From Pseudoxanthomonas wuyuanensis (lineage in GTDB: Bacteria > Pseudomonadota > Gammaproteobacteria > Xanthomonadales > Xanthomonadaceae), in contig NZ_OCND01000010.1 of assembly GCF_900215535.1 (NCBI RefSeq), positions 1-64,000 on the forward strand: 64,000 nucleotides of DNA, given 5' to 3'. The position numbers were made by a program, and so were the translations under genes. Under the pieces are notes generated by a model, which made no database searches, was not told where the DNA came from, and saw nothing but the letters and a program-made list of their open reading frames with translations. This document shows positions 8,477-17,371 of the stretch, piece by piece (within the stretch, counting starts at the first letter, position 1; each line of letters starts with the position of its first letter).

Positions 8477-9859
8477 TCAGGCCATCACCCGGTAACAAGG
8501 CTGGTACTCGCCGGCGATCTTCATGCGCCGCTGCTGCACGAAGGCGCGCAGCAAGGCGTCCAGCGCCTGCATCATGTCCGGGTCGCCGTGGATTTCGAAC
8601 GGGCCGGACTGCTCGATGCGGCGCATGCCTTCTTCTTTCACATTGCCCGCCACGATGCCGGAGAACGCCCGCCGCAGGTCTGCCGCCAGCGCATGCGCTT
8701 GGCGACCATGATGCAGGTCCAGCGCCGCCATCGCCTCATGCGTGGGGGCGAACGGCTGCTGGTAGTCCTGCGGGATCTGGATGGCCCAGTTGAAGAAGAA
8801 GGAATCCTTTTGCGCGATGCGATGCTCGCGGACACGCTTGATGCCGGCGGTCATGGTCCTGGCCACCGCAACCGGGTCGCCGATGATGATTTCGTAGCGC
8901 GACGCGGCCGCCTCGCCCAGGGTCAGGCGGATGAAACGGTCGATCTGCTCGAAATAGGGCGCGGCGATGGTCGGCCCGGTCAGGATAAGCGGGAACGGCA
9001 GGTCGGCGTTTTCCTCGTGCAGCAGGATGCCCAGCAGATACAGGATTTCCTCGGCGGTGCCGACGCCGCCGGGAAACACGATGATGCCGTGGCCGATGCG
9101 GACGAACGCCTCCAGGCGCTTTTCGATGTCCGGCATGATGACCAGATGGTTGACGATGGGGTTGGGCGATTCGGCCGCGATGATGCCCGGCTCGGTGATG
9201 CCGATGTAGCGCGTGGTGCGCTTGCGCTGCTTGGCGTGGGCGATGGTGGCGCCCTTCATCGGCCCCTTCATCGCGCCCGGCCCGCAGCCGGTGCAGATGT
9301 CCAGCCCGCGCAGGCCCAGCTCGTAGCCGACCTGCTTGGTGTACAGGTATTCGTCGCGCGATATCGAGTGCCCGCCCCAGCAGACCACCAGGTTGGGATC
9401 GGCCGGGCGCAGGATGCGCGCGTTGCGCAGCAGGCCGAACACCGCGTTGGTGATGCCGGCGGAGGTTTCCAGGTCCGCCGCGTACTCCGGACCCAGTTCG
9501 ATCGCGGTATAGGCCAGGTCGCGGACTACCGCGAACAGCAGTTCGGCCACACCGCGGATGATTTCGCCATCGACGAACGCCATCGCCGGCGCATTGAGCA
9601 GATCGATGCGGACGCCACGGTCCTGCTGCAGCACCTGGATGTCGAAGTCAGGGTACAGGTCGCGCGCCGCGCGCGGGTCGTCCGAGGCGCTGCCGCTGGT
9701 CAGCACCGCCAGCGCGCAACGGCGCAGCAGTTCGTGCATGCCGCCGCTGGAGGCGTCCCGCAGGCGTGCTACTTCGACCCGCGACAACACGTCCAGTCCG
9801 CCGCGCGGGTAGATCCGCGCGTCCTGCACCGGCAACGCCCTCGATGCCCCATCATTCAT
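8477..9859 (-). CDS. ppnN: Pyrimidine/purine nucleotide 5'-monophosphate nucleosidase PpnN
   Basis: A 460-residue cytosolic protein. PpnN cleaves nucleotide monophosphates at the N-glycosidic bond, giving ribose 5-phosphate and base, and in E. coli is stimulated by (p)ppGpp. The central LOG-family domain carries the signature PGGVGTAEE at residues 263-271, and the flanking N- and C-terminal domains match the length of the family (about 454 in E. coli). The start at 9859 has a purine-rich GGAAAAAGAAG upstream. It lies downstream of the receptor gene but beyond a terminator, so it is probably transcribed separately. Confidence 0.9.
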   Translation of the reverse strand: MNDGASRALPVQDARIYPRGGLDVLSRVEVARLRDASSGGMHELLRRCALAVLTSGSASDDPRAARDLYPDFDIQVLQQDRGVRIDLLNAPAMAFVDGEIIRGVAELLFAVVRDLAYTAIELGPEYAADLETSAGITNAVFGLLRNARILRPADPNLVVCWGGHSISRDEYLYTKQVGYELGLRGLDICTGCGPGAMKGPMKGATIAHAKQRKRTTRYIGITEPGIIAAESPNPIVNHLVIMPDIEKRLEAFVRIGHGIIVFPGGVGTAEEILYLLGILLHEENADLPFPLILTGPTIAAPYFEQIDRFIRLTLGEAAASRYEIIIGDPVAVARTMTAGIKRVREHRIAQKDSFFFNWAIQIPQDYQQPFAPTHEAMAALDLHHGRQAHALAADLRRAFSGIVAGNVKEEGMRRIEQSGPFEIHGDPDMMQALDALLRAFVQQRRMKIAGEYQPCYRVMA

Positions 9860-9932
9860 ATGCTTCTTTTTCCATCGTTCTCATCGTCAAGACCATGACT
9901 TTAGCGCACTCCCGCGCCCAAGGCATTCCCAT

Positions 9933-9960
9933 AAAAAAACGGCCGGGTTACCCCGGCCGT
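9933..9960 (-). terminator. Rho-independent terminator of the Oar-like receptor gene
   Basis: A 9-bp stem ACGGCCGGG / CCCGGCCGT with a TTAC loop is followed, on the minus strand, by a run of seven T. It lies 23 bp past the receptor stop. Confidence 0.88.
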
Positions 9961-9983
9961 CGAAGTGCTGCGTTGAATTGGTA

Positions 9984-12900
9984 TCAGAACTTGTAGCGGA
10001 AGCCCAACTGGACCGACCACTGCGATACGCCGGTATTGAAGCCGTCGGCGTCGGCGTTGGCCACGGTCGGCGAATCTGGATTGCTGAAGGTGTAGACGTA
10101 CTTGCCGTCGACGATGCCAGGCGACGACAGCACTCGCTGGTTGGCGAAGAAGCCGTAGTCGTAGATATGGCCCCAATCCTTGTTGATCAGGTTGCCGACG
10201 TTCTGGATATCCAGCCAGATCTCCGACTTGTGGCCCTTGAAGAAGCCAGGCAGCTCCTGGCTCAAGCGCACGTCGAACGTATTGACCCAGGATGCACGGC
10301 CGGCATTCTTCGGCGTGGTGGTACCGGCATAGCGAGCCAAGTCCGGATTGTTGCCCAGCCATTCGAAGAACGCCTGTTCCATCGCAGGATCGGCCACGAA
10401 CTGGCCCGCAACGAAGCTGCCGAACAGCACGTCACCCGGGCCGGACGGCACATAGAACAAATCGTTCGCGGAGCGATTGTCGCCGTTGACGTCGTTGAAG
10501 TAGACGTAGCTGAACGGACGACCGCTGCGGCCTTCATAGACCAGCCCGATCTCGGACTTGTAGTCGCCGAAGAAATTGTGCTTCCAGTTCAAGGTGCCCA
10601 GGATGCGATCCTTGATCTCGTAGCGCGAGGTCGCTTCGGCTTCCTCGTTGGCATCGAACACATAGTTGTAGTTCCAGCCGGAGGTCGCGGTCGAACTGGT
10701 CAGGCCGCTGACTTCGGTGGCATTGGTATAGGTGTAGGCCAGGCTCCAGGACCAGTCGCTGTTCGTGGTCCACGGCTTGTTCAGGCCGACCGTAAACTGC
10801 TGGCTCTTACCCTTGTCGGTCGTGTCCAGCAGCAACACGGAATCATAGTCGCGATCGCGAAGGAAACGATTCTGAGAGCTTGACCATGCACTACCTGCAG
10901 TCGCCGGGTTCCAGAACAGATCACGCCCATCCTGCCCCGTCAGCGTGGACGCTCCGAGGTTGAGGTTGCGATAGAACAGCGCGCTCTTGACCTTGGTCAC
11001 CAGGATTTCGGCCGAACCGACGATGCCGTACCAGGGCAACTCGTGTTCAAACGCCAGGTTGGCCTTCCATACCGACGGCTGCTCGAAATCAGGATCAATG
11101 AAATTCACGTTCTGCAGCTGCGACGCGGCATCCTGCGGAATCGGCTGGTTCAGGCCATCGCCGCTGAACGGCAAATCCTCCCAGTTCTCCGGAGATGCCA
11201 GGTTCTGCGAGTATTGGATGTAGTTGAAACCCGTCGTGTTATAGGCATTGCTGAGCCACACCTGCGGCGACTCGCCCTGGAACAGACCGATACCGCCGCG
11301 CAACTGGGTCGGGCGATCGCTGTTGAAGGTGTAGTTGAAACCGAAGCGCGGCTGCACCAACCAATCGCCGCTGAGCACCTTGCTGTTGTTGTAGCCGAAG
11401 TCGGCCTCCGCCTGCGCGTTGTAGGCCGGGTTGACATTGACGTCAGGCTTGTCGGCGCGAAGACCGAAGGTAAGGGTCAGATTGTTGTTGACGAACCACT
11501 GGTCCTGGACGAACAGGCCGTAGGTCTTGTACTTGAACGCACCGGCGACGGACTCGAAGCCCTGACCCGGCTGCGGCGTACGCAGCGTGTAGTTGGTCCA
11601 GCGGCCGGCTTCGAAGTTGTCCAGGCCGAAAAACTCGTACACACCGTACAGTTGCGGGCCGTAGATGTTGTAAACATCGTTGGTGCTGTAATCGGCACCG
11701 AACTTGATGTCGTGATCGCCCAGGGTCAACGTGCCAGCACCGAACGCATTCCAGGTTTCGGTGTACAGCGCATTCTGATGCGAGTTGACCTCGGTACCCA
11801 GCCATAGCGAGTCGCCGGAAGGCGCGGCCTCGGTGCCACCAAAGTAGATGCGCACGCTGGGCGCATTGGTCGGCGTTTCGCGAACCGCCGAGTAGTCGCG
11901 GTAGGACACCTTGAACTCGGTGGAGAAGTTGTCGGTCCAGTCGCTGAACAGCTGGCCGACATAGCTTTCGACCGACTTCACATGCTGGTACCAGTACGAG
12001 CTCAGCGAAACCTGGCTGCTGTTGATGCCGTTGACGCGCAATTTGCTCTGCTCCAGCTTGCTGTAACGCAGGCTGGCGCGATGATTGTCGTTGATGTTCC
12101 AGTCGAGCTTCAGTGCGTACTCTTCCAGATCGGTGTCGCCCGAGCTGTCGAAGCCGCCCGCGTCGATGCCGTAACCTGCCGCAATCTGCTGCGCACGGGT
12201 GATGTCGTCCATATCGATGACGGCGTTGGCCTTGCCAAGCGCGCTGCCGGCGATATCCGCGCCCGGAGCTTCCTGCTTGAACTTCTCGTAGTTGGCGAAG
12301 AAGAACAGCTTGTCCTTGACCAGCGGGCCGCCGAAGGTGGCGCCGTAGGTCTGCTCCTTGGTGAAACCATTGAACGGCGCACCGGTCGGGTCGTCGCCGA
12401 ACCAGTCGCCATCGCGGTAGGTGCCGTAGACCGAACCATGGAATTCGTTGGTGCCGGACTTGGTCACCGCATCGACCACGGCGCCGGTGGCGCCGGTGAT
12501 GGTCACGTCATAGCTGGCCAGGTCGATGTTGATCGCTTCGATGGCATCCATCGCCACCGGCTGGCGGCGGGTCGGCATGTTGTTGCCTTCCAGGCCGAAG
12601 GTGTCGCTGGCCGACACGCCGTCGATGCGGATGGCGTTGTAGCGCGGGTTCTGGCCACCGGCGCTGATGCCGCCTTCGGCACGGTTGACATAGGACACGC
12701 GCGGGTCAAGGCGCATGAAGTCCTGGATGTTGCCGTTGATGGACGGCAGCGCTTCGATGGTCTGGCGATTGACGTTGGTGCCGGCGCCCATCTTGGTCGC
12801 GCTGAATACTTCCGAGCCGCCCGCGAAACCGACAGCGGTAACGGTTTCCAGCGTGGTCATGTCGCCGGTCAAGGCGGCATTGACGGTGCTGACCTGGTTG

Positions 12901-13211
12901 AGGTTCAGATAAACATTGTCTTCGGTCTTGGTGCCTTCACCGGACTTGGTGATGGTGATCTGGTACGGGCCGCCGACGCGCAGGCCGCGGGCGTTGTAGC
13001 GGCCGCTGGCATCGGTGGTCGCGCGGCTGACCGTGCCGGACTCGACGTGGGTGATGGTGACTTCAGCGCCGGCAACCGGCGCACCGCCGTTGTCGGTGAC
13101 CAGGCCGCCGACACCGGCGGAGGTGCTCTGCGCAAAGGCCGGCGCAACGGCCAGCGCGGCAACAAGGCCAAGGGTCAGTTTGGAGATCCGGAGACAACGG
13201 GATTGATTCAT
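9984..13211 (-). CDS. Oar-like TonB-dependent outer-membrane receptor
   Basis: A 1075-residue outer-membrane protein. A signal peptide (1-27, ending APAFA) is followed by a carboxypeptidase-regulatory-like beta-sandwich (about 30-115), a plug-like region (about 120-250, with NAIRIDGVSASD and SGTNEFHGSVYG), and a long 22-strand-type barrel ending in the outer-membrane signature ...LGFRYKF. This is the Oar/OmpA-related layout abundant in Xanthomonadaceae and Myxococcus. Substrates of these receptors (peptides, glycans, or protein secretion as for Myxococcus Oar) cannot be read from sequence. It is monocistronic, with its own terminator and a leader of roughly 140 nt. Confidence 0.9.
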   Translation of the reverse strand: MNQSRCLRISKLTLGLVAALAVAPAFAQSTSAGVGGLVTDNGGAPVAGAEVTITHVESGTVSRATTDASGRYNARGLRVGGPYQITITKSGEGTKTEDNVYLNLNQVSTVNAALTGDMTTLETVTAVGFAGGSEVFSATKMGAGTNVNRQTIEALPSINGNIQDFMRLDPRVSYVNRAEGGISAGGQNPRYNAIRIDGVSASDTFGLEGNNMPTRRQPVAMDAIEAINIDLASYDVTITGATGAVVDAVTKSGTNEFHGSVYGTYRDGDWFGDDPTGAPFNGFTKEQTYGATFGGPLVKDKLFFFANYEKFKQEAPGADIAGSALGKANAVIDMDDITRAQQIAAGYGIDAGGFDSSGDTDLEEYALKLDWNINDNHRASLRYSKLEQSKLRVNGINSSQVSLSSYWYQHVKSVESYVGQLFSDWTDNFSTEFKVSYRDYSAVRETPTNAPSVRIYFGGTEAAPSGDSLWLGTEVNSHQNALYTETWNAFGAGTLTLGDHDIKFGADYSTNDVYNIYGPQLYGVYEFFGLDNFEAGRWTNYTLRTPQPGQGFESVAGAFKYKTYGLFVQDQWFVNNNLTLTFGLRADKPDVNVNPAYNAQAEADFGYNNSKVLSGDWLVQPRFGFNYTFNSDRPTQLRGGIGLFQGESPQVWLSNAYNTTGFNYIQYSQNLASPENWEDLPFSGDGLNQPIPQDAASQLQNVNFIDPDFEQPSVWKANLAFEHELPWYGIVGSAEILVTKVKSALFYRNLNLGASTLTGQDGRDLFWNPATAGSAWSSSQNRFLRDRDYDSVLLLDTTDKGKSQQFTVGLNKPWTTNSDWSWSLAYTYTNATEVSGLTSSTATSGWNYNYVFDANEEAEATSRYEIKDRILGTLNWKHNFFGDYKSEIGLVYEGRSGRPFSYVYFNDVNGDNRSANDLFYVPSGPGDVLFGSFVAGQFVADPAMEQAFFEWLGNNPDLARYAGTTTPKNAGRASWVNTFDVRLSQELPGFFKGHKSEIWLDIQNVGNLINKDWGHIYDYGFFANQRVLSSPGIVDGKYVYTFSNPDSPTVANADADGFNTGVSQWSVQLGFRYKF

Positions 13212-13356
13212 GGGTTGTAAGCCTCGATACGGGAAGTTGGCGATGCGAAACAGGCTGGCTACACGAACGCGTGCGCGGACCTCGTAGAGGTCCAGCGGCT
13301 ATGGGTGCTATGGGTTGTTCTGGTTCCCTTGGCCCACGCGGGTCGGCGCGTTAAGG

Positions 13357-13385
13357 TTAATAAGAGGTTAACACGATAGGACCAA
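13357..13385 (-). promoter_or_regulatory. Candidate sigma-70 promoter of the Oar-like receptor
   Basis: On the minus strand TTGGTC (13385-13380) and TATTAA (13362-13357) are separated by 17 nt in an unusually AT-rich patch with a repeated GTTAA. The leader to the start codon would be about 140 nt and includes a perfect 7-bp hairpin (13277-13293, GTA loop). The match to consensus is modest. Confidence 0.35.
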
Positions 13386-13440
13386 TTTGTGACCGCCGCA
13401 TGACATTCTTTTGCGCTGCAGCATGCCCCGCCCGGACCGC

Positions 13441-14043
13441 TCAGATGTTGGGCGGGGTCAGCTTTAGGTAGGTGGCCACGCCGTCCAGGATCATCTGCAC
13501 CGAAATGGCCACCAGCAGCATGCCCATCAGCCGCTCGACGGCGGTCAGCACGCTGCGGCCCAGCCATTTGTAGAGGATCGTGGCCGACAGCAGGATGGCG
13601 GCGGTCGCGCCCCAGGCGATCACCAGGGCCAGGCTCCATTCGCCCAGCCGGGCCGGCTCGGTGCTGCCCATCAGCATGACCGCGGCCATGCCGGAAGGCC
13701 CGGCCACCAGCGGGATGGCCAGCGGCACGATAAACGGCTCTCCGCCCGGGATTTCCCCCATCAGGCCCTCCGGGCGCGGGAAGATCATCCGCACGCCAAT
13801 CAGGAAAAGCACGATGCCGCCGGCGATGGCCACCGACTCCTGGCGCAGATGCATCATGTCCAGCGCGTACTTGCCGCCCCACAGGAACACCATCAGCACC
13901 GCCAACGCGATCAGCAGCTCGCGCACCAGCACGATGCGCTGGCGCCGCGGCGGCAGCGGTTTGAGCACACTCAGGAACACCGGGATGTTGCCCAACGGGT
14001 CCAGAATCAGGAACAGCAGCAGCGCCGCCGACAGGATGGTCAC
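13441..14043 (-). CDS. MarC-family integral membrane protein
   Basis: A 200-residue inner-membrane protein with about six hydrophobic segments and the MarC signatures DPLGNIPVFLSV near the N-terminus and PLAIPLVAGPSGMAAVMLM in the middle. The GTG start at 14043 forms a GTGA overlap with the preceding SDR gene and gives the normal family length; the frame upstream of it is antisense noise. MarC proteins have no settled transport function. The gene is third in a grxD-SDR-marC operon. Confidence 0.88.
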   Translation of the reverse strand: MTILSAALLLFLILDPLGNIPVFLSVLKPLPPRRQRIVLVRELLIALAVLMVFLWGGKYALDMMHLRQESVAIAGGIVLFLIGVRMIFPRPEGLMGEIPGGEPFIVPLAIPLVAGPSGMAAVMLMGSTEPARLGEWSLALVIAWGATAAILLSATILYKWLGRSVLTAVERLMGMLLVAISVQMILDGVATYLKLTPPNI

Positions 14044-14786
14044 TGCCTGACTTCCCAGACCTTCCCGCGGTGTTCGGCGCCGGCAGATGACAGCAGCGTG
14101 ACACAGGCCTGCGCATAGCCGGCGGGCGGGCATGACTGCTGCTCGTCATCATCGGCGTAGGCGCGAGCCCGCAGGGAGGTGCGCATCGGCCCCGGCTGCA
14201 GCGCCGAAACGCGTACCGGCGATGTCGCCAGTTCCGCGCCCAGCATCGCCACCAGGCCGGCCAGGCCGTGCTGGGCCACACCATAACCGCCCCAATAGGG
14301 CTGGCCGACCCGGGAAAGATCGTCCAGCGCAAAGACCAGTGCCGGGTCGTCGGAGCGCTTCAGCAGCGGCAGGCAGGCCTGCGACAGCCACCACGGCGCG
14401 GTCAGGTTGACGTGAATGGCGCGTGCGAAGGCGGCCGGATCGGTATGTTCCAGCGGCGTCAGCCCACGGAAATCGGCCGCGCAATGCAGCACCCCGTCCA
14501 GGCGCCCGAGTTCGGAATACAGCCGGTCGGCCAGTTCGGCGTAATCGTCCGGCGAGGCGCCCTCCAGATCCAGCGGGTACAGCAGCGGCTCGGGGCCTAG
14601 CTTGGCGACCGCATCGTAGACACGGTTCAATTTGGGCAGCTTGCGGCCCAGCAGCACCGTGGTCGCGCCAGCGGCCGCGCAGGCCTCGGCGGCCGCGCTG
14701 CCCAGGCCGCCATGGGCGCCGCTGATCAGCACCACGCGGCTTTCCAGCACCCGCGGGGCGCGGGTCGGCAAACCGATCAGGCTCAC
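14040..14786 (-). CDS. YciK-like short-chain dehydrogenase/reductase with a degenerate active site
   Basis: A 248-residue Rossmann-fold protein. The nucleotide-binding loop is GAHGGLG (for TGxxxGxG), then DLEGAS, LHCAA (for NNAG), and HVNLTAPWWLSQACLPLL. Compared with E. coli YciK, the catalytic segment reads VFALDDLSRVGQPYWGGYGVAQ: the Tyr is kept, but the Ser 13 residues before it is Asp and the Lys of YxxxK is Gln. The fold is clear but classical SDR chemistry is doubtful. The GTG start at 14786 overlaps the grxD stop (GTGA), and the stop overlaps the marC start. Confidence 0.82.
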   Translation of the reverse strand: MSLIGLPTRAPRVLESRVVLISGAHGGLGSAAAEACAAAGATTVLLGRKLPKLNRVYDAVAKLGPEPLLYPLDLEGASPDDYAELADRLYSELGRLDGVLHCAADFRGLTPLEHTDPAAFARAIHVNLTAPWWLSQACLPLLKRSDDPALVFALDDLSRVGQPYWGGYGVAQHGLAGLVAMLGAELATSPVRVSALQPGPMRTSLRARAYADDDEQQSCPPAGYAQACVTLLSSAGAEHRGKVWEVRQ

Positions 14787-15103
14787 TGCGGCAGCGCCTC
14801 GGCAACGATGCGTTGCAACTCGCCGGACTCGAACAGTTCCAGGGTGATATCGCAACCGCCGATCAGTTCGCCGTGGATGAACAGCTGCGGATAGGTCGGC
14901 CAGTTGGAGAACCGCGGCAGATTGGCGCGGATCTCCGGCTCTTCCAGTACGTTGATGGTGTGCAGGCTGTCGGCGCCGGCCGCCTTCAACGCCTGCACGG
15001 CACGGCTGGAAAAACCGCACATCGGGAACTGCGGCGTGCCCTTCATGAAAAGGACGATGGGGTGGTTGTCCACCTCGGCCTGGATGCGTTCCATCACCGG
15101 CAT
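14783..15103 (-). CDS. grxD: Monothiol glutaredoxin (Grx4/GrxD)
   Basis: A 106-residue monothiol glutaredoxin with the CGFS active site at residues 29-32, followed by the glutathione- and cluster-binding motifs WPTYPQLF and GGCDITLEL. Such proteins bind a [2Fe-2S] cluster with glutathione and deliver it to client proteins. The start at 15103 has AGGAG 8 nt upstream; an upstream ATG at 15133 lacks this. It is divergent from sodB across 150 bp and heads the grxD-SDR-marC operon. Confidence 0.94.
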   Translation of the reverse strand: MPVMERIQAEVDNHPIVLFMKGTPQFPMCGFSSRAVQALKAAGADSLHTINVLEEPEIRANLPRFSNWPTYPQLFIHGELIGGCDITLELFESGELQRIVAEALPQ

Positions 15104-15254
15104 GCTGTTTTCTCCTGCATTGACGGTATGCAAACCGCCGTCGGGTACACTTTCGGTCCACTCCGCCTGGCCATGCCCGGCGGAGGCCCATTGTAAGCCC
15201 TGCGCGTCGCCAAACCGACGCCCGACTCACCGCCTAGCGTTAAGGATCCCTGCC

Positions 15255-15833
15255 ATGGCCATCGAACTGCCTCCCCTTCCGTACGACCGCACCGCGCTGG
15301 AACCGCATATCTCCGGCGAAACCATCGACTACCACTACGGCAAGCACCACAAGACCTATGTGGACAACCTCAACAAGCTGATCGAAGGCACCGAGTTCGC
15401 CAACCTGACGCTGGAAGAGATCGTGCGCAAGTCGCAGGGCGGCATGTTCAACAACGCCGCACAGATCTGGAACCACACCTTCTACTGGAACTGCCTGAAA
15501 CCCAACGGGGGTGGCGAACCCACCGGCAAGCTGGCCGAGTCGATCAACAAGGCCTTCGGCGACTTCGCCAAATTCAAGGAAGAGTTCACCAAGACCGCCA
15601 TCGGCACCTTCGGCTCCGGCTGGGGCTGGCTGGTGCAGCGTCCTGACGGTTCGCTGGCGCTGGCCAGCACCTCCAATGCCGCCACCCCGCTGACCGGCGA
15701 AGACACTCCGCTGCTGACCATCGACGTGTGGGAACACGCCTACTACATCGACTACCGCAACGCGCGCCCGAAGTACGTGGAATCGTTCTGGGCGCTGGTC
15801 AACTGGGATTTCGTGGCCGGCAATCTGAAATAA
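15255..15833 (+). CDS. sodB: Iron-type superoxide dismutase
   Basis: A 192-residue cytosolic enzyme that dismutates superoxide. The metal ligands His27, His74, Asp157 and His161 are visible, and the motif [11 protein letters not shown] with Gln70 is typical of the iron rather than the manganese form. The start at 15255 has AAGGA 8 nt upstream. Its own terminator follows directly. It shares the intergenic region with the iron-sulfur-related grxD on the other strand. Confidence 0.96.
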   Translation: MAIELPPLPYDRTALEPHISGETIDYHYGKHHKTYVDNLNKLIEGTEFANLTLEEIVRKSQGGMFNNAAQIWNHTFYWNCLKPNGGGEPTGKLAESINKAFGDFAKFKEEFTKTAIGTFGSGWGWLVQRPDGSLALASTSNAATPLTGEDTPLLTIDVWEHAYYIDYRNARPKYVESFWALVNWDFVAGNLK

Positions 15834-15858
15834 GGCTTCCGCACCGCCGCCTCATGCG

Positions 15859-15885
15859 AACGGCCGGGGAAACCCGGCCGTTTTT
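15859..15885 (+). terminator. Rho-independent terminator of sodB
   Basis: A 10-bp stem AACGGCCGGG / CCCGGCCGTT closes a GAAA tetraloop and is followed by T residues, 25 bp after the sodB stop. Confidence 0.9.
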
Positions 15886-15903
15886 GTTGATCAAGAACGT
15901 CGG

Positions 15904-15996
15904 TTGTAGGAGCGACGGTTTTCAACAGCCGAATGGCTGGTCAAGTCGCGATGCTTTATCGGTGAAGCCTTATCGCGACTCACGTCGCTCCTACAA
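15904..15996. repeat. REP-like palindromic element, TGTAGGAGCGAC family (copy 1)
   Basis: Perfect 13-bp outer arms TTGTAGGAGCGAC (15904-15916) and GTCGCTCCTACAA (15984-15996) enclose 67 bp, sitting between the convergent sodB and purK. The inner part includes AACAGCCGAATGGCTGGTCA, which recurs inverted at 38527-38546. Confidence 0.85.
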
Positions 15997-16007
15997 TCAA
16001 TGTTGGT

Positions 16008-17150
16008 TTATGTAAGCAGGCGCCCCACCACCGGCGCCACCTGGGCCTGGCGGCCAAGCGCGTCGCCGGCCTGCTGAAGCGCCTGCGCCAGTCCGGTCGG
16101 ATTGTCCGCCCGCAGCGTGGCATGCCCGACCTTGCGCCCGGCGCGCGGCTGCTTGCCGTAGTCGTGCCAATGGCCGCCGGCCTGGTTCAGCACCGCGGCG
16201 GCATCGGGCATGGCGCCGATCCAGTTGAGCATGCAGGCATGGCCCAGCGTGTCGGTGGCACCCAGCGGCAGGCCGAGCACCGCGCGCAGGTGATTCTGGA
16301 ACTGCGAGGTCTCTGCGCCTTCGATGGTCCAGTGGCCGGAATTGTGCACGCGCGGCGCCATTTCGTTGGCCAGCAGCTGGCCATCGCGGTAGAAAAGCTC
16401 CAGCGCGAACACGCCGACATAGTCCAGCGCTTCGGCCAGCTTGCGCGCATGGCCAAAAGCGCTCTGCGCCAATGCGGCGTCCACCGTGGCCGGTGCCAGG
16501 CTGGCCGACAGCACGCCGTCGACATGCCAGTTCTCGGTCAGCGGCCAGGTGCGGAATTCGCCGTCGCGGCCGCGCACCGCCACCACCGACAGCTCGCGTT
16601 CGAACGGAATGAAGGCTTCGACGATCAAACCGACGCTCGAAGCCTGCTCGCCCAGCGCCTGCCAGGCAGCCTCGATATCGGCCGCCGTCCTGATGCGGAA
16701 CTGGCCCTTGCCGTCGTAGCCCAGCCGCCGCGTCTTCAGGATGCAGGGCCCGCCAATGCGCGCGACTTCGGCCTCAAGTTCGGTCCGCGCCGATACCGCG
16801 GCGAACTCGCCAACCGGGATGCCGAGGCGGCGGAACAGGCTCTTTTCGACCATCCGGTCCTGCGCCACCGCCAGTGCGCGCGGATTGGGAAAAACCGGAA
16901 TGCGCTGCGCCAGCCACTCGGCGCTTTCGGCCGGTACGTTCTCGAAATCGAAGGTGGCTACGTCCACGCGCGAGGCGAATTCGGCCAGCGCGGCTTCGTC
17001 GCGGTAGTCGCCAACCAGCAACGGCGCGAACTGGCCGGCGCAGGCGTCGGCTTCGGTGTCCATCACCAGGAAGCGCAGTCCCAGCGGCGCGCCGGAAAGC
17101 GCCAGCATGCGGGCCAGCTGCCCGCCTCCCAATATACCGACGGTGGTCAT
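16008..17150 (-). CDS. purK: N5-carboxyaminoimidazole ribonucleotide synthase
   Basis: A 380-residue ATP-grasp enzyme of purine synthesis that makes N5-CAIR from AIR, bicarbonate and ATP. It begins [16 protein letters not shown], the typical PurK N-terminus, and carries the ATP-grasp stretches CILKTRRLGYDGKGQ and NEMAPRVHNSGHWTIE. The start at 17150 is fixed by homology. It normally overlaps purE; here the two are separated by a structured insertion of about 220 bp, and the purK ATG overlaps the stop of a short frame that fills this gap. The stop lies 11 bp from the repeat at 15904-15996. Confidence 0.95.
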   Translation of the reverse strand: MTTVGILGGGQLARMLALSGAPLGLRFLVMDTEADACAGQFAPLLVGDYRDEAALAEFASRVDVATFDFENVPAESAEWLAQRIPVFPNPRALAVAQDRMVEKSLFRRLGIPVGEFAAVSARTELEAEVARIGGPCILKTRRLGYDGKGQFRIRTAADIEAAWQALGEQASSVGLIVEAFIPFERELSVVAVRGRDGEFRTWPLTENWHVDGVLSASLAPATVDAALAQSAFGHARKLAEALDYVGVFALELFYRDGQLLANEMAPRVHNSGHWTIEGAETSQFQNHLRAVLGLPLGATDTLGHACMLNWIGAMPDAAAVLNQAGGHWHDYGKQPRAGRKVGHATLRADNPTGLAQALQQAGDALGRQAQVAPVVGRLLT

Positions 17151-17371
17151 GCGCGAAGTCGCTCCCGTAATCCGGCCTGCCACTCCAGGCGAACTCGCAT
17201 GGCACCTACTCCCCCTCTCCCGCTTGCGGGGTGAGGACGGCCTGCTGGCGCGGCACTGCCGCGCAGGCCGTCCGAACGCCCGGCGTGCTGCGCCGGGCCG
17301 GGGCGCGGATGGGAAGGGGGAGACAGACGTGCGCGCAGCGCGTGCTTGTCGATACCTACCGTCGTGGTCAT
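17147..17371 (-). CDS. 74-codon bridging frame between purE and purK (probably not a functional protein)
   Basis: The frame starts with an ATG overlapping the purE stop (ATGA, 17368-17371) and ends with a TGA overlapping the purK ATG (ATGA, 17147-17150). Its first codons read MTTTVGI, nearly the same as the purK start MTTVGI, and then it departs into a Pro/Arg-rich, low-complexity stretch with no recognisable domain. The simplest reading is that purK once began at 17371 in direct overlap with purE, and that a palindromic element inserted there, leaving a copy of the purK start on each side. Translation through this frame would keep purE and purK coupled. A functional peptide is not supported. 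Confidence 0.4.
   Translation of the reverse strand: MTTTVGIDKHALRARLSPPSHPRPGPAQHAGRSDGLRGSAAPAGRPHPASGRGGVGAMRVRLEWQAGLRERLRA
17170..17345. repeat. Structured palindromic element inserted at the purE-purK junction
   Basis: CTCCCCCTCTCCCGC (about 17209-17223) is roughly complementary to GCGGATGGGAAGGGGGAG (about 17305-17322). Inside, GACGGCCTG and CAGGCCGTC pair perfectly around CGCGGCACTGCCGCG, and GCCCGGCG pairs with CGCCGGGC. The boundaries are approximate. Confidence 0.6.

Noticed and set aside
17147-17371. A functional small protein between purE and purK
   Set aside because: Beyond the purK-like first codons it is low-complexity Pro/Arg-rich translation of a palindromic element.
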